From Rikenellaceae bacterium UBA1749 (GTDB taxonomy: Bacteria > Bacteroidota > Bacteroidia > Bacteroidales > Rikenellaceae): a DNA stretch of 21,507 nucleotides. The stretch lies in NCBI GenBank assembly GCA_002315675.1, contig DCHP01000044.1, positions 1 through 21,507 on the forward strand. Reading direction: 5' to 3'. The stretch's first letter is position 1. Every line of letters begins with the position of its first letter. Both the position numbers and the translations under genes were made by a program. Below are positions 6,192 through 14,585 of the stretch, one piece after another. The notes under the pieces are model-generated. The model was not told where the DNA came from and did no database searches. It saw nothing but the letters and a program-made list of their open reading frames with translations.

Positions 6192-9125
6192 ATGGCCATA
6201 GATTATGGAACTTTGATGACGAGCAGAATCCGACGGATTCTGCTCGTCTGTAGCAATTATGATAGCTATGCCCTTGAAGAAGATGGGCACATTGAAACCC
6301 AGATATCAAGGGAGTACAGTGAGTTGAGTTTGTCAAATCCCCCTGCAATAATCAGGGCCGAAAGCACTATTGATGCACTTAAGATAGCTGCGGAAGGAAT
6401 AGATTTTGATCTGGTTATTACCATGTACAATGTAGGTGAAGTTGATGTCTTTGAGTTTTCCAAACAATTCAAGGCGCTTCAGCCAAATACTCCTGTTGTA
6501 CTGCTCACTTCGTTTTCAAGAGAAGTATACAAATTGCTGGAAAGAAGAGATTGTTCCAACATTGACAGAATATTCTGCTGGAACAACAACACGGATCTAA
6601 TAATCGCCATAATCAAATTATTCGAGGATGATGCCAATGCTGAAAGTGACATCATCGAATCAGGGGTTAGGGCCATACTTCTGGTTGAAGACTCTATCAG
6701 ATACTACTCTACATATCTGCCTCTTCTATACAAACTCGTACTCCAGCAAAATATAGAATCAATACATGATGCCCTTAATGAAAAACAGCAGATTCTCCGT
6801 AAAAGGTCCAGGCCTAAAATTCTTATGGCTACATATTACGATGAGGCTGTTGAAATATACAATAAGTATAAGAGTAATATGCTGGGAGTTATTTCAGACA
6901 TCGGTTTTGTTGTTCACAAAGGTGATGATCCCGACAATGAAAAAAGTGATGCCGGCATAGATCTTTGTAAAATGGTAAAAGCCGACGACCCTACGATGCC
7001 GTATCTTATGCAGTCATCCCAGGAAAGTATGAGAGAAATTGCAGAATCATTGGGAGTTGGTTTTATCAACAAGAAGTCAAAGACTCTTACACATGAAGTT
7101 GGAGAATATATTGAAAGGGAATTTGCATTCGGAGACTTCATCGTAAAGGACCCTGAGACAGGTACAGAGATTGAAAGAGCCACAAATCTCTTTGAGTTCG
7201 AAAATGTACTGAAAAAAATTCCTGATACAATATACAAAGAGTTTGCATCCAACAACTATCTGTCAAGATGGTTATTCGCACGGGGATTGTTTGCCATAGG
7301 CAAACAGGTTGTACCTATTCAGGTGAAGACCGTAGAAGATGTTGCTGAAGCCAGGAAAATAACCTTACATCTGCTTCATGACTACAGACTTGCTCAGGGA
7401 CTTGGCGTTGTTGCTCAATTCGACAAGGAATCTTTCAATGATGCCATCTGGTTCTCAAGAATCGGAAATGGGTCATTGGGAGGAAAGGCCCGAGGCTTGG
7501 CATTCGTTAATCATATTTTGCAGAAATATGACATATACGACAAATGGGATGATGTCAGGGTAATGGTTCCTAAAACTCTAGTTATTACTACAGAGTATTT
7601 TGATCGTTTCATTAACGAAAATGGCCTTCAATATGTAATCAATTCAGAAATACCAGACGAAGACATACTTTCGGAATTCGTATCATCGTCACTACCTAAA
7701 GAATTGATAGATTCACTGAAAACGTTTATTCATTTTGCAAGAAGACCACTGGCAATACGTTCTTCATCTAAGCTGGAAGATTCTTATTTCCAACCATTTG
7801 CAGGTGTATACAGCACTTACATGATACCTAACGTTGCAAATGATGATCAAATGCTACGACTAATTGCAAAGGCAATAAAGAGCGTATATGCTTCCGTATT
7901 CTTCGCTGCAGCCAGAGGATATATAACCGCAAGTGCGAATGTTATTTCTGAAGAGAAAATGGGTATTGTCATTCAGGAAATCTGTGGCAGCAAAGATGGA
8001 GATTATTTCTTCCCTACCATATCTGGAGTTGCAAGATCCTACAATTTTTATCCTGTCGGACATGAAAAAGCTGAAGATGGTGTGTGCAAGATTGCTTACG
8101 GACTTGGTAAAGCTGTAGTGGATGGAGATCAGGTACTTAGATTTTCTCCGAAGTACCCAAAGCATGTCCTTCAAACATCAACTCCTGAACTTACTATGAC
8201 TGAAACTCAGAACAGGATGTATGCGCTGAATCTTCATCCTGAAAAATTCAAGACATCAATTGATGATGGAGTGAATATTGAGCGTATTGATATAAATGAT
8301 TGCGGTCAATTCGCATCTTTCAGCAAAGTTGTATCAACATGGGATTACGAAAACCAAAGAATTGTTGATTCAGCTGCACCTCAAGGGCCCAAGTTCATCA
8401 CTTTCGCACATATTCTGAAATACAGATCTTTCCCACTGAGTGAAATCGTTGATGAAATCCTGAAGATTGCAGAGCAGGAAGTCAAGACAGGAGTCGAGAT
8501 AGAATTTGCAGTAAACCTGGAGGTGGAACCTGCAATATTCAACGTCCTTCAGGTCAGACAGATATCATACGATTCTTCAGCATGCATGGTTGACTGGTCA
8601 AAAATTGATATCAGTGATTCTCTTCTTTCATCATCCAATGCACTTGGAATCGGATGGATTGATGGAGTTAGTGATATAATTTACCTGAAGAAAAACACAT
8701 TTGATATACTAAAGACTGAAACCATAGCAAAGGAGATATCAACCTTGAATGCCAAATTACAGCAGGAAGGTAGAAATTACGTCCTGATTGGCTTTGGCCG
8801 CTGGGGATCAAGTATACCTTCACTAGGAGTTCCCGTCAAATGGTCAGATATTTCAGAAGCTAAGACTCTTGTTGAATGCTGTCTTGAAAATTTCAGAGTC
8901 GAACCTTCACAGGGTACCCATTTCTTTCAGAACCTTACATCATTCAACGTCGGGTATGTGAATGTCAATCCGTTCAACAATACTGAAGACAACATCGACT
9001 TTGACGCACTCGATGCCATGCCTGCGGAATTTGAAACTGATTTTATTAGACTTGTCCATTTCAATAGTCCGCTTCAACTCTGCGTTGATGGTCATGCCAA
9101 TAAAGCTATCATTAATAAATCATAG
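6192..9125 (+). CDS. Receiver-like domains fused to PEP-synthase-type ATP-grasp domain
   Basis: The protein has 977 residues and no signal peptide or membrane segment. Residues about 14-145 form a receiver-like fold without the acidic pocket (LLVCSNYDS; no Asp at the phospho-acceptor place). Residues about 160-305 form a second one that keeps E166/D167, a candidate phospho-acceptor D236 (VISDIGF), S275/S276 and K294. Residues about 420-800 match the PEP/pyruvate-binding ATP-grasp domain of PEP synthase: GNGSLGGKARGL (K432), LAIRSSSKLED (R523), GVYSTY, AYGLGKAVVDGDQVLRFSP, and EFAVN...LQVRQI. A C-terminal region with FGRWGSSIPSLGVPVKW and EPSQGTHFFQNLTSF is also conserved in relatives as I recall them. 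The phosphohistidine swivel and the PEP-binding C-terminal barrel are absent, so it is not a complete PEP synthase. A role as a phosphate-transferring or regulatory enzyme linked to nitrogen/carbon state is inference from position behind gdhA. Confidence 0.8.
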   Translation: MAIDYGTLMTSRIRRILLVCSNYDSYALEEDGHIETQISREYSELSLSNPPAIIRAESTIDALKIAAEGIDFDLVITMYNVGEVDVFEFSKQFKALQPNTPVVLLTSFSREVYKLLERRDCSNIDRIFCWNNNTDLIIAIIKLFEDDANAESDIIESGVRAILLVEDSIRYYSTYLPLLYKLVLQQNIESIHDALNEKQQILRKRSRPKILMATYYDEAVEIYNKYKSNMLGVISDIGFVVHKGDDPDNEKSDAGIDLCKMVKADDPTMPYLMQSSQESMREIAESLGVGFINKKSKTLTHEVGEYIEREFAFGDFIVKDPETGTEIERATNLFEFENVLKKIPDTIYKEFASNNYLSRWLFARGLFAIGKQVVPIQVKTVEDVAEARKITLHLLHDYRLAQGLGVVAQFDKESFNDAIWFSRIGNGSLGGKARGLAFVNHILQKYDIYDKWDDVRVMVPKTLVITTEYFDRFINENGLQYVINSEIPDEDILSEFVSSSLPKELIDSLKTFIHFARRPLAIRSSSKLEDSYFQPFAGVYSTYMIPNVANDDQMLRLIAKAIKSVYASVFFAAARGYITASANVISEEKMGIVIQEICGSKDGDYFFPTISGVARSYNFYPVGHEKAEDGVCKIAYGLGKAVVDGDQVLRFSPKYPKHVLQTSTPELTMTETQNRMYALNLHPEKFKTSIDDGVNIERIDINDCGQFASFSKVVSTWDYENQRIVDSAAPQGPKFITFAHILKYRSFPLSEIVDEILKIAEQEVKTGVEIEFAVNLEVEPAIFNVLQVRQISYDSSACMVDWSKIDISDSLLSSSNALGIGWIDGVSDIIYLKKNTFDILKTETIAKEISTLNAKLQQEGRNYVLIGFGRWGSSIPSLGVPVKWSDISEAKTLVECCLENFRVEPSQGTHFFQNLTSFNVGYVNVNPFNNTEDNIDFDALDAMPAEFETDFIRLVHFNSPLQLCVDGHANKAIINKS

Positions 9126-9177
9126 AAAAGCAAAACGATTGCAGACCTAAAAAAAATCTGCCATTGTTGTTTAATAA

Positions 9178-9224
9178 GATTTCCGGCCACCTTAGTTCAT
9201 TCAGTGACTGGAAATCATATTTTT
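9178..9224 (+). terminator. Terminator behind the gdhA unit
   Basis: A stem of 13 pairs with one G-T and one C-A contact (GATTTCCGGCCAC 9178-9190 and GTGACTGGAAATC 9204-9216) with a 13-base loop is followed by ATATTTTT. It lies between two convergent genes. Confidence 0.6.
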
Positions 9225-9263
9225 AGTATTTGTTTTGATCTAAGTCAAGATGGATATAGATTG

Positions 9264-10208
9264 TTAATTGGAAGGTAAAAGATTTTGAAGAATATGTTCA
9301 GGAACAGTAAAAGCAGTACCATGACGCATACCTTCAGGGAAAACAACTTTATCTGAAATATCTTCCCACGAATTACCATCATCAAGACTTCTTGAAGCAC
9401 CATATTTGCCAAGTACATATTTGTCGTAATAAACATATAATGTATCCCCCACATAAAGTGGAGATGGCCCTTCACACCACTCGCCTGAAGATGAAATAGG
9501 TTCCGAGACATCACCAGGAAAACCTGAATTCAAGTCAGAAGTTCTGATTATCCTTATATTCTTTTCAGGAGGAAGGGAATTTTCATTCTTAAGGAACATT
9601 ATCCAATCATTATTCTTTTGACTATGGATAAGAGCGCCATCAATAACTGAGAATTCCTTATTGAAGAAAAATTTTGTGGGAGAAAATGATGTAAAATCCT
9701 TTGTAGAGGTATAATACAATCGATGATTAGAGCCGTTTTCATTTTCACTTGTAGGAACAAAACTATGCTTTCCAGGAACAGTGCTTGCCCAATAAATATA
9801 GAACAGGCTATCTGTCTGATTATAGGTAATCTCAGGAGCCCACGTGTTTCGTGTCTGAGGTTCAGAATCCATTACGTCAATTTGTTTCTGAGCAGTCCAG
9901 TTAATAAAATCCCTGGTGGAAGCATATCCAATACACTTTTCATGCCAGCTAGTAGTCCATACCATATGATATGTTCCATCCGGCCCACAGGTTACACTTG
10001 GGTCTCGCATCAATTTGTCTCCACCTACTTTGGGAACTAGAAATATTGAATCAGAAACATCATGCCAGTTTAGACCATCATAACTATAGGCAAGATGAAG
10101 TCCGGCACCCTGATCTGCAAAATATGAAAACATATAGACATGCCTTTCATGTCTGTTACATGCAATAATGACAAATAAAACTAATAGTGGAATAAGTAAC
10201 TTCTTCAT
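9264..10208 (-). CDS. GH43-like glycosidase lipoprotein (five-bladed beta-propeller)
   Basis: The protein has 314 residues. It starts with a lipoprotein signal (MKKLLIPLLVLFVIIAC, lipid-acceptor C17), so it is anchored in a membrane. The mature part looks like clan GH-F/J propeller enzymes: LHLAYSYDGLNW (37-48), LMRDPSVTCGPDGTYHMVWTT (67-86), GYASTRDFINW, WAPEITYN (123-130), a repeated LYYTSTKDFTSF, VIDGALI (188-194) and EWCEGPSPLYVGD (243-255). D69, E126 or D190, and E246 are candidates for the three carboxylates of GH43. Relatives act on arabinose- or xylose-containing glycans, but the substrate cannot be read here. Spacing to the amidase gene upstream is 78 bases, so the two may share a transcript. 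Some GH43-like propellers are only binding proteins, which leaves some doubt about activity. Confidence 0.75.
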   Translation of the reverse strand: MKKLLIPLLVLFVIIACNRHERHVYMFSYFADQGAGLHLAYSYDGLNWHDVSDSIFLVPKVGGDKLMRDPSVTCGPDGTYHMVWTTSWHEKCIGYASTRDFINWTAQKQIDVMDSEPQTRNTWAPEITYNQTDSLFYIYWASTVPGKHSFVPTSENENGSNHRLYYTSTKDFTSFSPTKFFFNKEFSVIDGALIHSQKNNDWIMFLKNENSLPPEKNIRIIRTSDLNSGFPGDVSEPISSSGEWCEGPSPLYVGDTLYVYYDKYVLGKYGASRSLDDGNSWEDISDKVVFPEGMRHGTAFTVPEHILQNLLPSN

Positions 10209-10286
10209 ATTATGAAATAATAATAAATTAGTAATATGTATGGTTTAGGGGGAATAATGTTAGGAGAGAATTGTACTTTTGGAATG

Positions 10287-11378
10287 TTATTTTTTGGGAA
10301 TTTTATTTATTGAAAACCTGAAAATATTGTTCCAATCTCTTCTAAGAACAACTGACATAGAGCAGTCAGAATTATCATAAAGTGACGACCACTGTGTATT
10401 GCTTGTTTTTTCAAGTGGATTGAATGGTTTGGAAGCTACAATAAGAGCATTCCATCCTACCTGTTCTGTAATATTATCTTTATTGCAGGTAAAAACAGAA
10501 TCTATTTTATCAAACCTGTCGCGACCATGATTATACAATCCTTTGATTGAATCGGACTGTACTGAATCCTTAAACATTATATAGAAATTTGTAACTACAG
10601 AAGTTTTAGTGACAACCATATCCCTTGATGAACTATGTGGATTATATTCAACAATCTTTCCATTACCGGACGCATCATTAATGTAAAAATGGTAGTCTCC
10701 GTTAGCTGATGCAAACATATCGAAATGACGAAGAATATCTATCGCCTCTTCTGTTGTGGAGGCTCTGTCAAGAACCATCCTGATAGCAAGACATGTTGTG
10801 ATACATGGTTTCCCGGAAGATTGTCTTGTTGGTTTACTGTCAAGCATAAGGACAGAAATTGAAACACCTTTCTCATTGATGCCATCAAGACATGCAAATG
10901 GTGAAGCAAGGGATGCAAAACGATTTTTAAGGCATGAATCAGCATTATTGGCACCCATATTTTCAAGCGCCGAGAGTGCAATTGAACTATAACCATTTTT
11001 TGGAGTACATCTTACGAGCATGGCAGAAGTATTTCTTTTAAAATCATAGTTTCTACCCATTAAATTATGGTTGTTAACCGAGTTATGCATATTGAAAGAA
11101 CTGCAACCGAAATCAGGAATCCTGATTTTAACAGGAAGACCTGGAAGCACTGCTCCTATAATATTGTCAATATATGACTGGTCACTACTAATACCCATAT
11201 TAATAATTTCATCCAGGTCATAATCATATTCTATGTCTATAGAGTATAGATTATAGTCCTGATAGTCACTCAGTTTTTCTATGGTGAATGCAGATTTTAT
11301 CCTGGAATAGTATAATGATATAGAGAAAAGGATAAATACGACAACAATGATTGATATAACAGACAAAAGACGCTTCAT
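10287..11378 (-). CDS. Membrane-anchored Ntn hydrolase, choloylglycine hydrolase/acyltransferase-like
   Basis: The protein has 363 residues. An N-terminal hydrophobic segment (7-24) followed by YYSRIK suggests a membrane anchor or an uncleaved signal. The catalytic part begins at C92 (DFGCSSFNMHN), the expected N-terminal nucleophile of linear amide C-N hydrolases. After it come LMGRNYDF (107-113, with R109, N110 and D112), CLDGINEKGVSIS (163-175), VVTNFYI (261-267, N264) and a C-terminal MSVVLRRDWN. This order is that of the choloylglycine hydrolase/penicillin V acylase/C45 families, which cut amide bonds of acylated amino compounds such as conjugated bile acids or N-acyl amino acids. About 90 residues precede the nucleophile, so autoproteolytic removal would be needed for Ntn chemistry. 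Bile salt activity is possible, not shown. An exact -7 box lies upstream. Confidence 0.75.
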   Translation of the reverse strand: MKRLLSVISIIVVVFILFSISLYYSRIKSAFTIEKLSDYQDYNLYSIDIEYDYDLDEIINMGISSDQSYIDNIIGAVLPGLPVKIRIPDFGCSSFNMHNSVNNHNLMGRNYDFKRNTSAMLVRCTPKNGYSSIALSALENMGANNADSCLKNRFASLASPFACLDGINEKGVSISVLMLDSKPTRQSSGKPCITTCLAIRMVLDRASTTEEAIDILRHFDMFASANGDYHFYINDASGNGKIVEYNPHSSSRDMVVTKTSVVTNFYIMFKDSVQSDSIKGLYNHGRDRFDKIDSVFTCNKDNITEQVGWNALIVASKPFNPLEKTSNTQWSSLYDNSDCSMSVVLRRDWNNIFRFSINKIPKK

Positions 11379-11415
11379 TATGAAAATAGTTGTTTCACTA
11401 TTAATAATCTATTAT

Positions 11416-11423
11416 CAAAAGTA
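11416..11423 (-). promoter_or_regulatory. -7 box of the Ntn hydrolase gene
   Basis: TACTTTTG on the minus strand is an exact TAnnTTTG box. The -33 region is only T-rich (TTTTA near 11446-11450). Transcription would start about 30 bases before the start codon at 11378. The -33 side overlaps the divergent lysE-type promoter. Confidence 0.5.
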
Positions 11424-11430
11424 ATATTAA

Positions 11431-11461
11431 TTTGTCATTTTACATTAAAATTGTAATTTTG
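11431..11461 (+). promoter_or_regulatory. Promoter of the LysE-hypAB unit
   Basis: TTTG (11431-11434), a 19-base spacer and TAATTTTG (11454-11461) match the Bacteroidota consensus exactly. Transcription would begin near 11468, about 22 bases before the LysE-type start codon. Confidence 0.75.
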
Positions 11462-11489
11462 AATAAGGGAAACTTGAGATAAAAATAGT

Positions 11490-12074
11490 ATGCCAGATAT
11501 TTTATTACCTACGCTGATTTTCCAAATGATTATCGTTGGATATTCGCCAGGTCCAGCAAATATATATGCACTTTCATCCTCTATCAGAAGCACCAGAAAG
11601 GAAGCTTTTATTGCATGGCTGGGTATGCTGACCGGATTTACAATTGCAACTTTTGCTCTAGCCGTTCTTACACATTACATTGGCGAAGTTCTAGGAAGTT
11701 ATGTAATATATTTGAAATACATTGGTGGCGGATACATGGTTTATCTGGCATATGTAATGTGGAAAAACCGAATCAATTTGTCTAATGTAAAAACTGTGTC
11801 ATTCATTAATGGTTTATTTGTACAACTGACAAATGCAAAGATGATGCTGTTCGCTCTGACAGTATTCAGCACGTATGTACTACCCTATTCTTTGAGTTTC
11901 ATTGATCTTTTCAAAGCAAGTTGTCTTTTGTATATTGCAGGACCACTTGGTAATTTACTATGGCTTGTAATGGGGCAATTCCTTAAAAAGATGTTTGACA
12001 GATACAGGAAAATTGTTGATGCCGTATGCGCCATTCTACTATTAGGATGTGCTGCATATATCGTTTTTTACTAA
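11490..12074 (+). CDS. LysE/RhtB-family amino acid exporter
   Basis: The protein has 194 residues and about six membrane helices, as is usual for the family (190-210). The first helix carries the signature GYSPGPANIYALSSSI (residues 17-32), equivalent to the 'PGP' motif of LysE/RhtB proteins. It is followed by GMLTGFTIATFALAVL, then KYIGGGYMVYLAYVMWKN, the family's third-helix region. NGLFVQLTNAKMMLFALTVF matches the 'G...N..NPK...F' region, with NAK in place of NPK. Known members export lysine, threonine, homoserine or cysteine-type compounds by proton exchange. The substrate here is unknown. hypA follows after only 12 bases, which places an exporter and a nickel chaperone in one transcript. 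Confidence 0.88.
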   Translation: MPDILLPTLIFQMIIVGYSPGPANIYALSSSIRSTRKEAFIAWLGMLTGFTIATFALAVLTHYIGEVLGSYVIYLKYIGGGYMVYLAYVMWKNRINLSNVKTVSFINGLFVQLTNAKMMLFALTVFSTYVLPYSLSFIDLFKASCLLYIAGPLGNLLWLVMGQFLKKMFDRYRKIVDAVCAILLLGCAAYIVFY

Positions 12075-12086
12075 CTTTACACTGTG

Positions 12087-12464
12087 ATGCATGAGTTGCC
12101 TATAACAAAAAGTATATTCAAATCAGTAATTGCAAAAGCTGAGAGTGTAGGTGCAAAATCCGTCAGGATGGTTGCTCTTGAAATAGGTGTACTAAGGGAT
12201 TTCATTCCGGAGTTTGTCCAGAAATACTGGAATTATATAACTCCAGGAAGTATTGCAGAAGGTTCTGTCATACAGATTAAGGAAATAGACGCGACTGCGT
12301 CATGTGGAAAATGTGGCACAATTTATAGAATTGACACCAAAAACATTCAGGATTCCAAATGTCCGGAATGTGGATACGATTATGGAACCCTGATTACCGG
12401 CAGGGAACTGAAGATTGTTGGAATAGAGATAGAAAGCTGTAAAGAAGATAAAGTTGATAAATAG
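12087..12464 (+). CDS. hypA: Hydrogenase nickel incorporation protein HypA
   Basis: The protein has 125 residues. HypA is a small cytosolic metallochaperone that binds nickel through its first residues and, together with the GTPase HypB, supplies Ni to [NiFe] hydrogenase (or, in some bacteria, urease). The sequence starts MHELPITKSI, with the invariant Ni-binding M1-H2-E3 end, so ATG at 12087 is chosen over an in-frame GTG at 12084. Residue 33 begins the conserved IG.L segment (LEIGVLRDFIPEFVQKYW). The structural zinc site is CGKC (C73, C76) and CPEC (C92, C95). Length and motifs fit the family. No other hyp gene (C, D, E, F) and no hydrogenase subunit is in the window. Confidence 0.95.
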   Translation: MHELPITKSIFKSVIAKAESVGAKSVRMVALEIGVLRDFIPEFVQKYWNYITPGSIAEGSVIQIKEIDATASCGKCGTIYRIDTKNIQDSKCPECGYDYGTLITGRELKIVGIEIESCKEDKVDK

Positions 12465-12519
12465 AGAGTTTCGATTTCAAATTAAGTAACAAATATAGAT
12501 ACACAGAGATATTGAGTAA

Positions 12520-13194
12520 ATGAAAGATATAGCGTACATAGATTTGAAACAATGTATTCTTCAGGACAATGAAGACATTGCAAATGAGGTTAGGGATTTA
12601 ACCAAAGAGAAAAAGTTTTTTCTTTGGAATATAATGTCATCCCCTGGCGCAGGGAAAACAACCTTCATTCTGGATGTCATCAGCAGACTAAATGGCAAAT
12701 ATAGTATTGGGGTAATAGAAGGTGATATCGAGTCAACAATCGATGCAGAGAAAATGCATAGGCTAGGGGTTCCGACAGTTCAACTGAGAACCGGAGGTGA
12801 TTGTCACCTGGACGCTGCTATGATAAAAAAGGCACTTGAAAATTTACCCCTGGAAGAACTTGATATAGTAATTGTTGAAAATATCGGAAATTTGGTATGC
12901 CCGGCAGAATTTGATCTTGGGGCTGATCTTCCTTCAATGCTTCTGAGTGTTCCTGAAGGTGATGACAAGGCAATCAAGTATCCATTGATGTTCTCAGTAT
13001 GCGATGCACTGATGGTAACCAAGATAGATGCACTCGGACTATTTGAGTTCGACTTCGATGCATTGGAAAAAAATACCAGAAAAATCAATGACAATCTTAG
13101 AATATTTCCATTATCTGCAAAAACGGGTAAGGGGATGGAAGTTTTTATTGAATGGTTATGCAAGAAGATAAATTCTAAAAAAGAGACCTTCTAA
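12520..13194 (+). CDS. hypB: Hydrogenase nickel incorporation GTPase HypB
   Basis: The protein has 224 residues, a SIMIBI-class GTPase that works with HypA. The P-loop is SPGAGKTT (41-48), followed by IGVIEGDIESTIDAEKM (Switch I region, 63-79). The metal-binding TGGDCHLDA (91-99) carries C95 and H96, usually involved in Ni/Zn binding at the dimer face. IVENIGNLVCPAEFDLG (118-134) includes C127. The base-recognition motif is TKID (167-170). It lacks the N-terminal CxxCGC high-affinity nickel site and any His-rich stretch, as is common in many lineages. It lies 55 bases after hypA and has no evident promoter of its own. Confidence 0.95.
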   Translation: MKDIAYIDLKQCILQDNEDIANEVRDLTKEKKFFLWNIMSSPGAGKTTFILDVISRLNGKYSIGVIEGDIESTIDAEKMHRLGVPTVQLRTGGDCHLDAAMIKKALENLPLEELDIVIVENIGNLVCPAEFDLGADLPSMLLSVPEGDDKAIKYPLMFSVCDALMVTKIDALGLFEFDFDALEKNTRKINDNLRIFPLSAKTGKGMEVFIEWLCKKINSKKETF

Positions 13195-13261
13195 CATTTC
13201 CAATGAATTAATTTCAAATGGAGAATTAATTGTATTACAGAAATAATTATTACAAATAAAT

Positions 13262-14350
13262 ATGAGCCTGTACAGCGATTTACTGAAAAGAATTGATGAG
13301 CTGAGTTTTGGTTTTCCCAAATCATATGTAGGTGCCGACCGTATACTTATCAAAAAAATCTTCAACGAAGAAAATGCAAAAGATTTTCTTTTAATGAGCA
13401 AAGGATATCAGACAGCAAAAGAGTTTGGAGACAAGAATGGTTTTACGGAAGAAATTGCAAAGGAGAAGCTTGACAGAATGGCTAACCGGGGACTGATTTT
13501 CAGGCGCCATCGTGAAAGAGGCGATGAATATGGTCAGCATCCATTTGTAATGGGTTTTCTTGAGTGGCAAAGCAGCCGTCCGCAAAAGGACAATTCATGG
13601 CTATATGCAACATGCGCATACATGATTACTTCAAAATTCGGTCAGAGAATGAACCAGACAATGCCATTCTATAGGACCATCCCACATCATAAAGAATTTG
13701 TAGAAGGTACAATCATACAACCCTATGATGACCTTGAGGCACTTCTGAACAAGCATAAAAGATTTGCTGTAGGGCTATGTATGTGCAGGTTGATGAGTCA
13801 GAATCTACCTGGCAGCAAGTGTCACCACCCTCTTGAAACATGTATTGAGACTGATGATTATGCTACATTCTTTATTGAAACAGGTATAGGCAGGGAAATT
13901 ACGAAGGAAGAGGCATTTGCAATTTTGCGTGAAGGAGAGGAAGACGGAAGGATTGTACAGGTTACTAATTCACAGGAAGGAGAGAATTTCTGCTCGTGCT
14001 GTGCATGCGGATGCGGTATGATGAATCTTAAAATCCGTTACGCAGGTCCATCTGCAGATTTATGGAGCAACTATTACAGTGTAATTGACTATGACAAATG
14101 CATCAGTTGCGGCAAATGTGTCCAAAGATGTGTTTTCAAATACATCAAACAGGACAAAAAGACGAAAAAGGTAACTGTCGACCAGAAATCATGCCTTGGA
14201 TGCGGACTATGCGTCTCAAAATGTCCTACAAAGGCAATTCGTCTTGTTCAGAAAAGCGAAGACAAACTATATGTACCACCTGTAACATATGATGATGCGG
14301 TTGAGATATGGGAAGCAAAGACAAAGAAAGACTACAATAAATTCAAATAG
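13262..14350 (+). CDS. Multi-cluster 4Fe-4S protein with HTH-like N-terminus
   Basis: The protein has 362 residues. Residues about 38-85 read like a winged-helix segment (TAKEFGDKNGFTEEIAKEKLDRMANRGLIFRR). The middle contains a first cysteine group, CMC-x11-C-x6-C (C173, C175, C187, C194, within 'CxCR...KCHHPLETC'), then a dense group C244, C246, C247, C249, C251 (FCSCCACGCG). The C-terminus holds two classical [4Fe-4S] ferredoxin motifs: C280/C283/C286/C290 and C311/C314/C317/C321. Proteins of this build occur in anaerobes as electron-transfer or assembly factors, but I do not know a defined function. The gene follows hypB by 67 bases in the same direction, which suggests a redox role linked to a nickel enzyme. 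It has no signal peptide, so it is probably cytosolic. Confidence 0.8.
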   Translation: MSLYSDLLKRIDELSFGFPKSYVGADRILIKKIFNEENAKDFLLMSKGYQTAKEFGDKNGFTEEIAKEKLDRMANRGLIFRRHRERGDEYGQHPFVMGFLEWQSSRPQKDNSWLYATCAYMITSKFGQRMNQTMPFYRTIPHHKEFVEGTIIQPYDDLEALLNKHKRFAVGLCMCRLMSQNLPGSKCHHPLETCIETDDYATFFIETGIGREITKEEAFAILREGEEDGRIVQVTNSQEGENFCSCCACGCGMMNLKIRYAGPSADLWSNYYSVIDYDKCISCGKCVQRCVFKYIKQDKKTKKVTVDQKSCLGCGLCVSKCPTKAIRLVQKSEDKLYVPPVTYDDAVEIWEAKTKKDYNKFK

Positions 14351-14585
14351 TTCAGGAAATAACAACTCTTGAATAATGCAGAAAGAAAGTGCAGAAATTA
14401 AAACATTGATTAATGGCTATACGCTAGAATAATTAGGATAAGTTAAGATTGTTTTGGATCTTAAATTTTGAAGAAGAAAGTAAATAATATAACTTAGGGG
14501 ATTATAAATAATAGACCTCACTTTTTGAGGATATTTCATATACAATAAAAGTTTCATCTACAATTAATAAATATTAATACAAATT

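Noticed and set aside
6914..7255. 113-codon minus-strand frame inside the 977-residue gene
   Set aside because: It is a shadow of a well-supported coding sequence with clear domains.
9264..11378. A polysaccharide utilisation locus around the glycosidases
   Set aside because: No SusC/SusD pair, hybrid two-component sensor or ECF sigma/anti-sigma gene is present; the glycan enzymes are scattered.
12804..13163. 119-codon minus-strand frame over hypB
   Set aside because: hypB on the plus strand has all family motifs; the opposite frame is low-complexity serine-rich.
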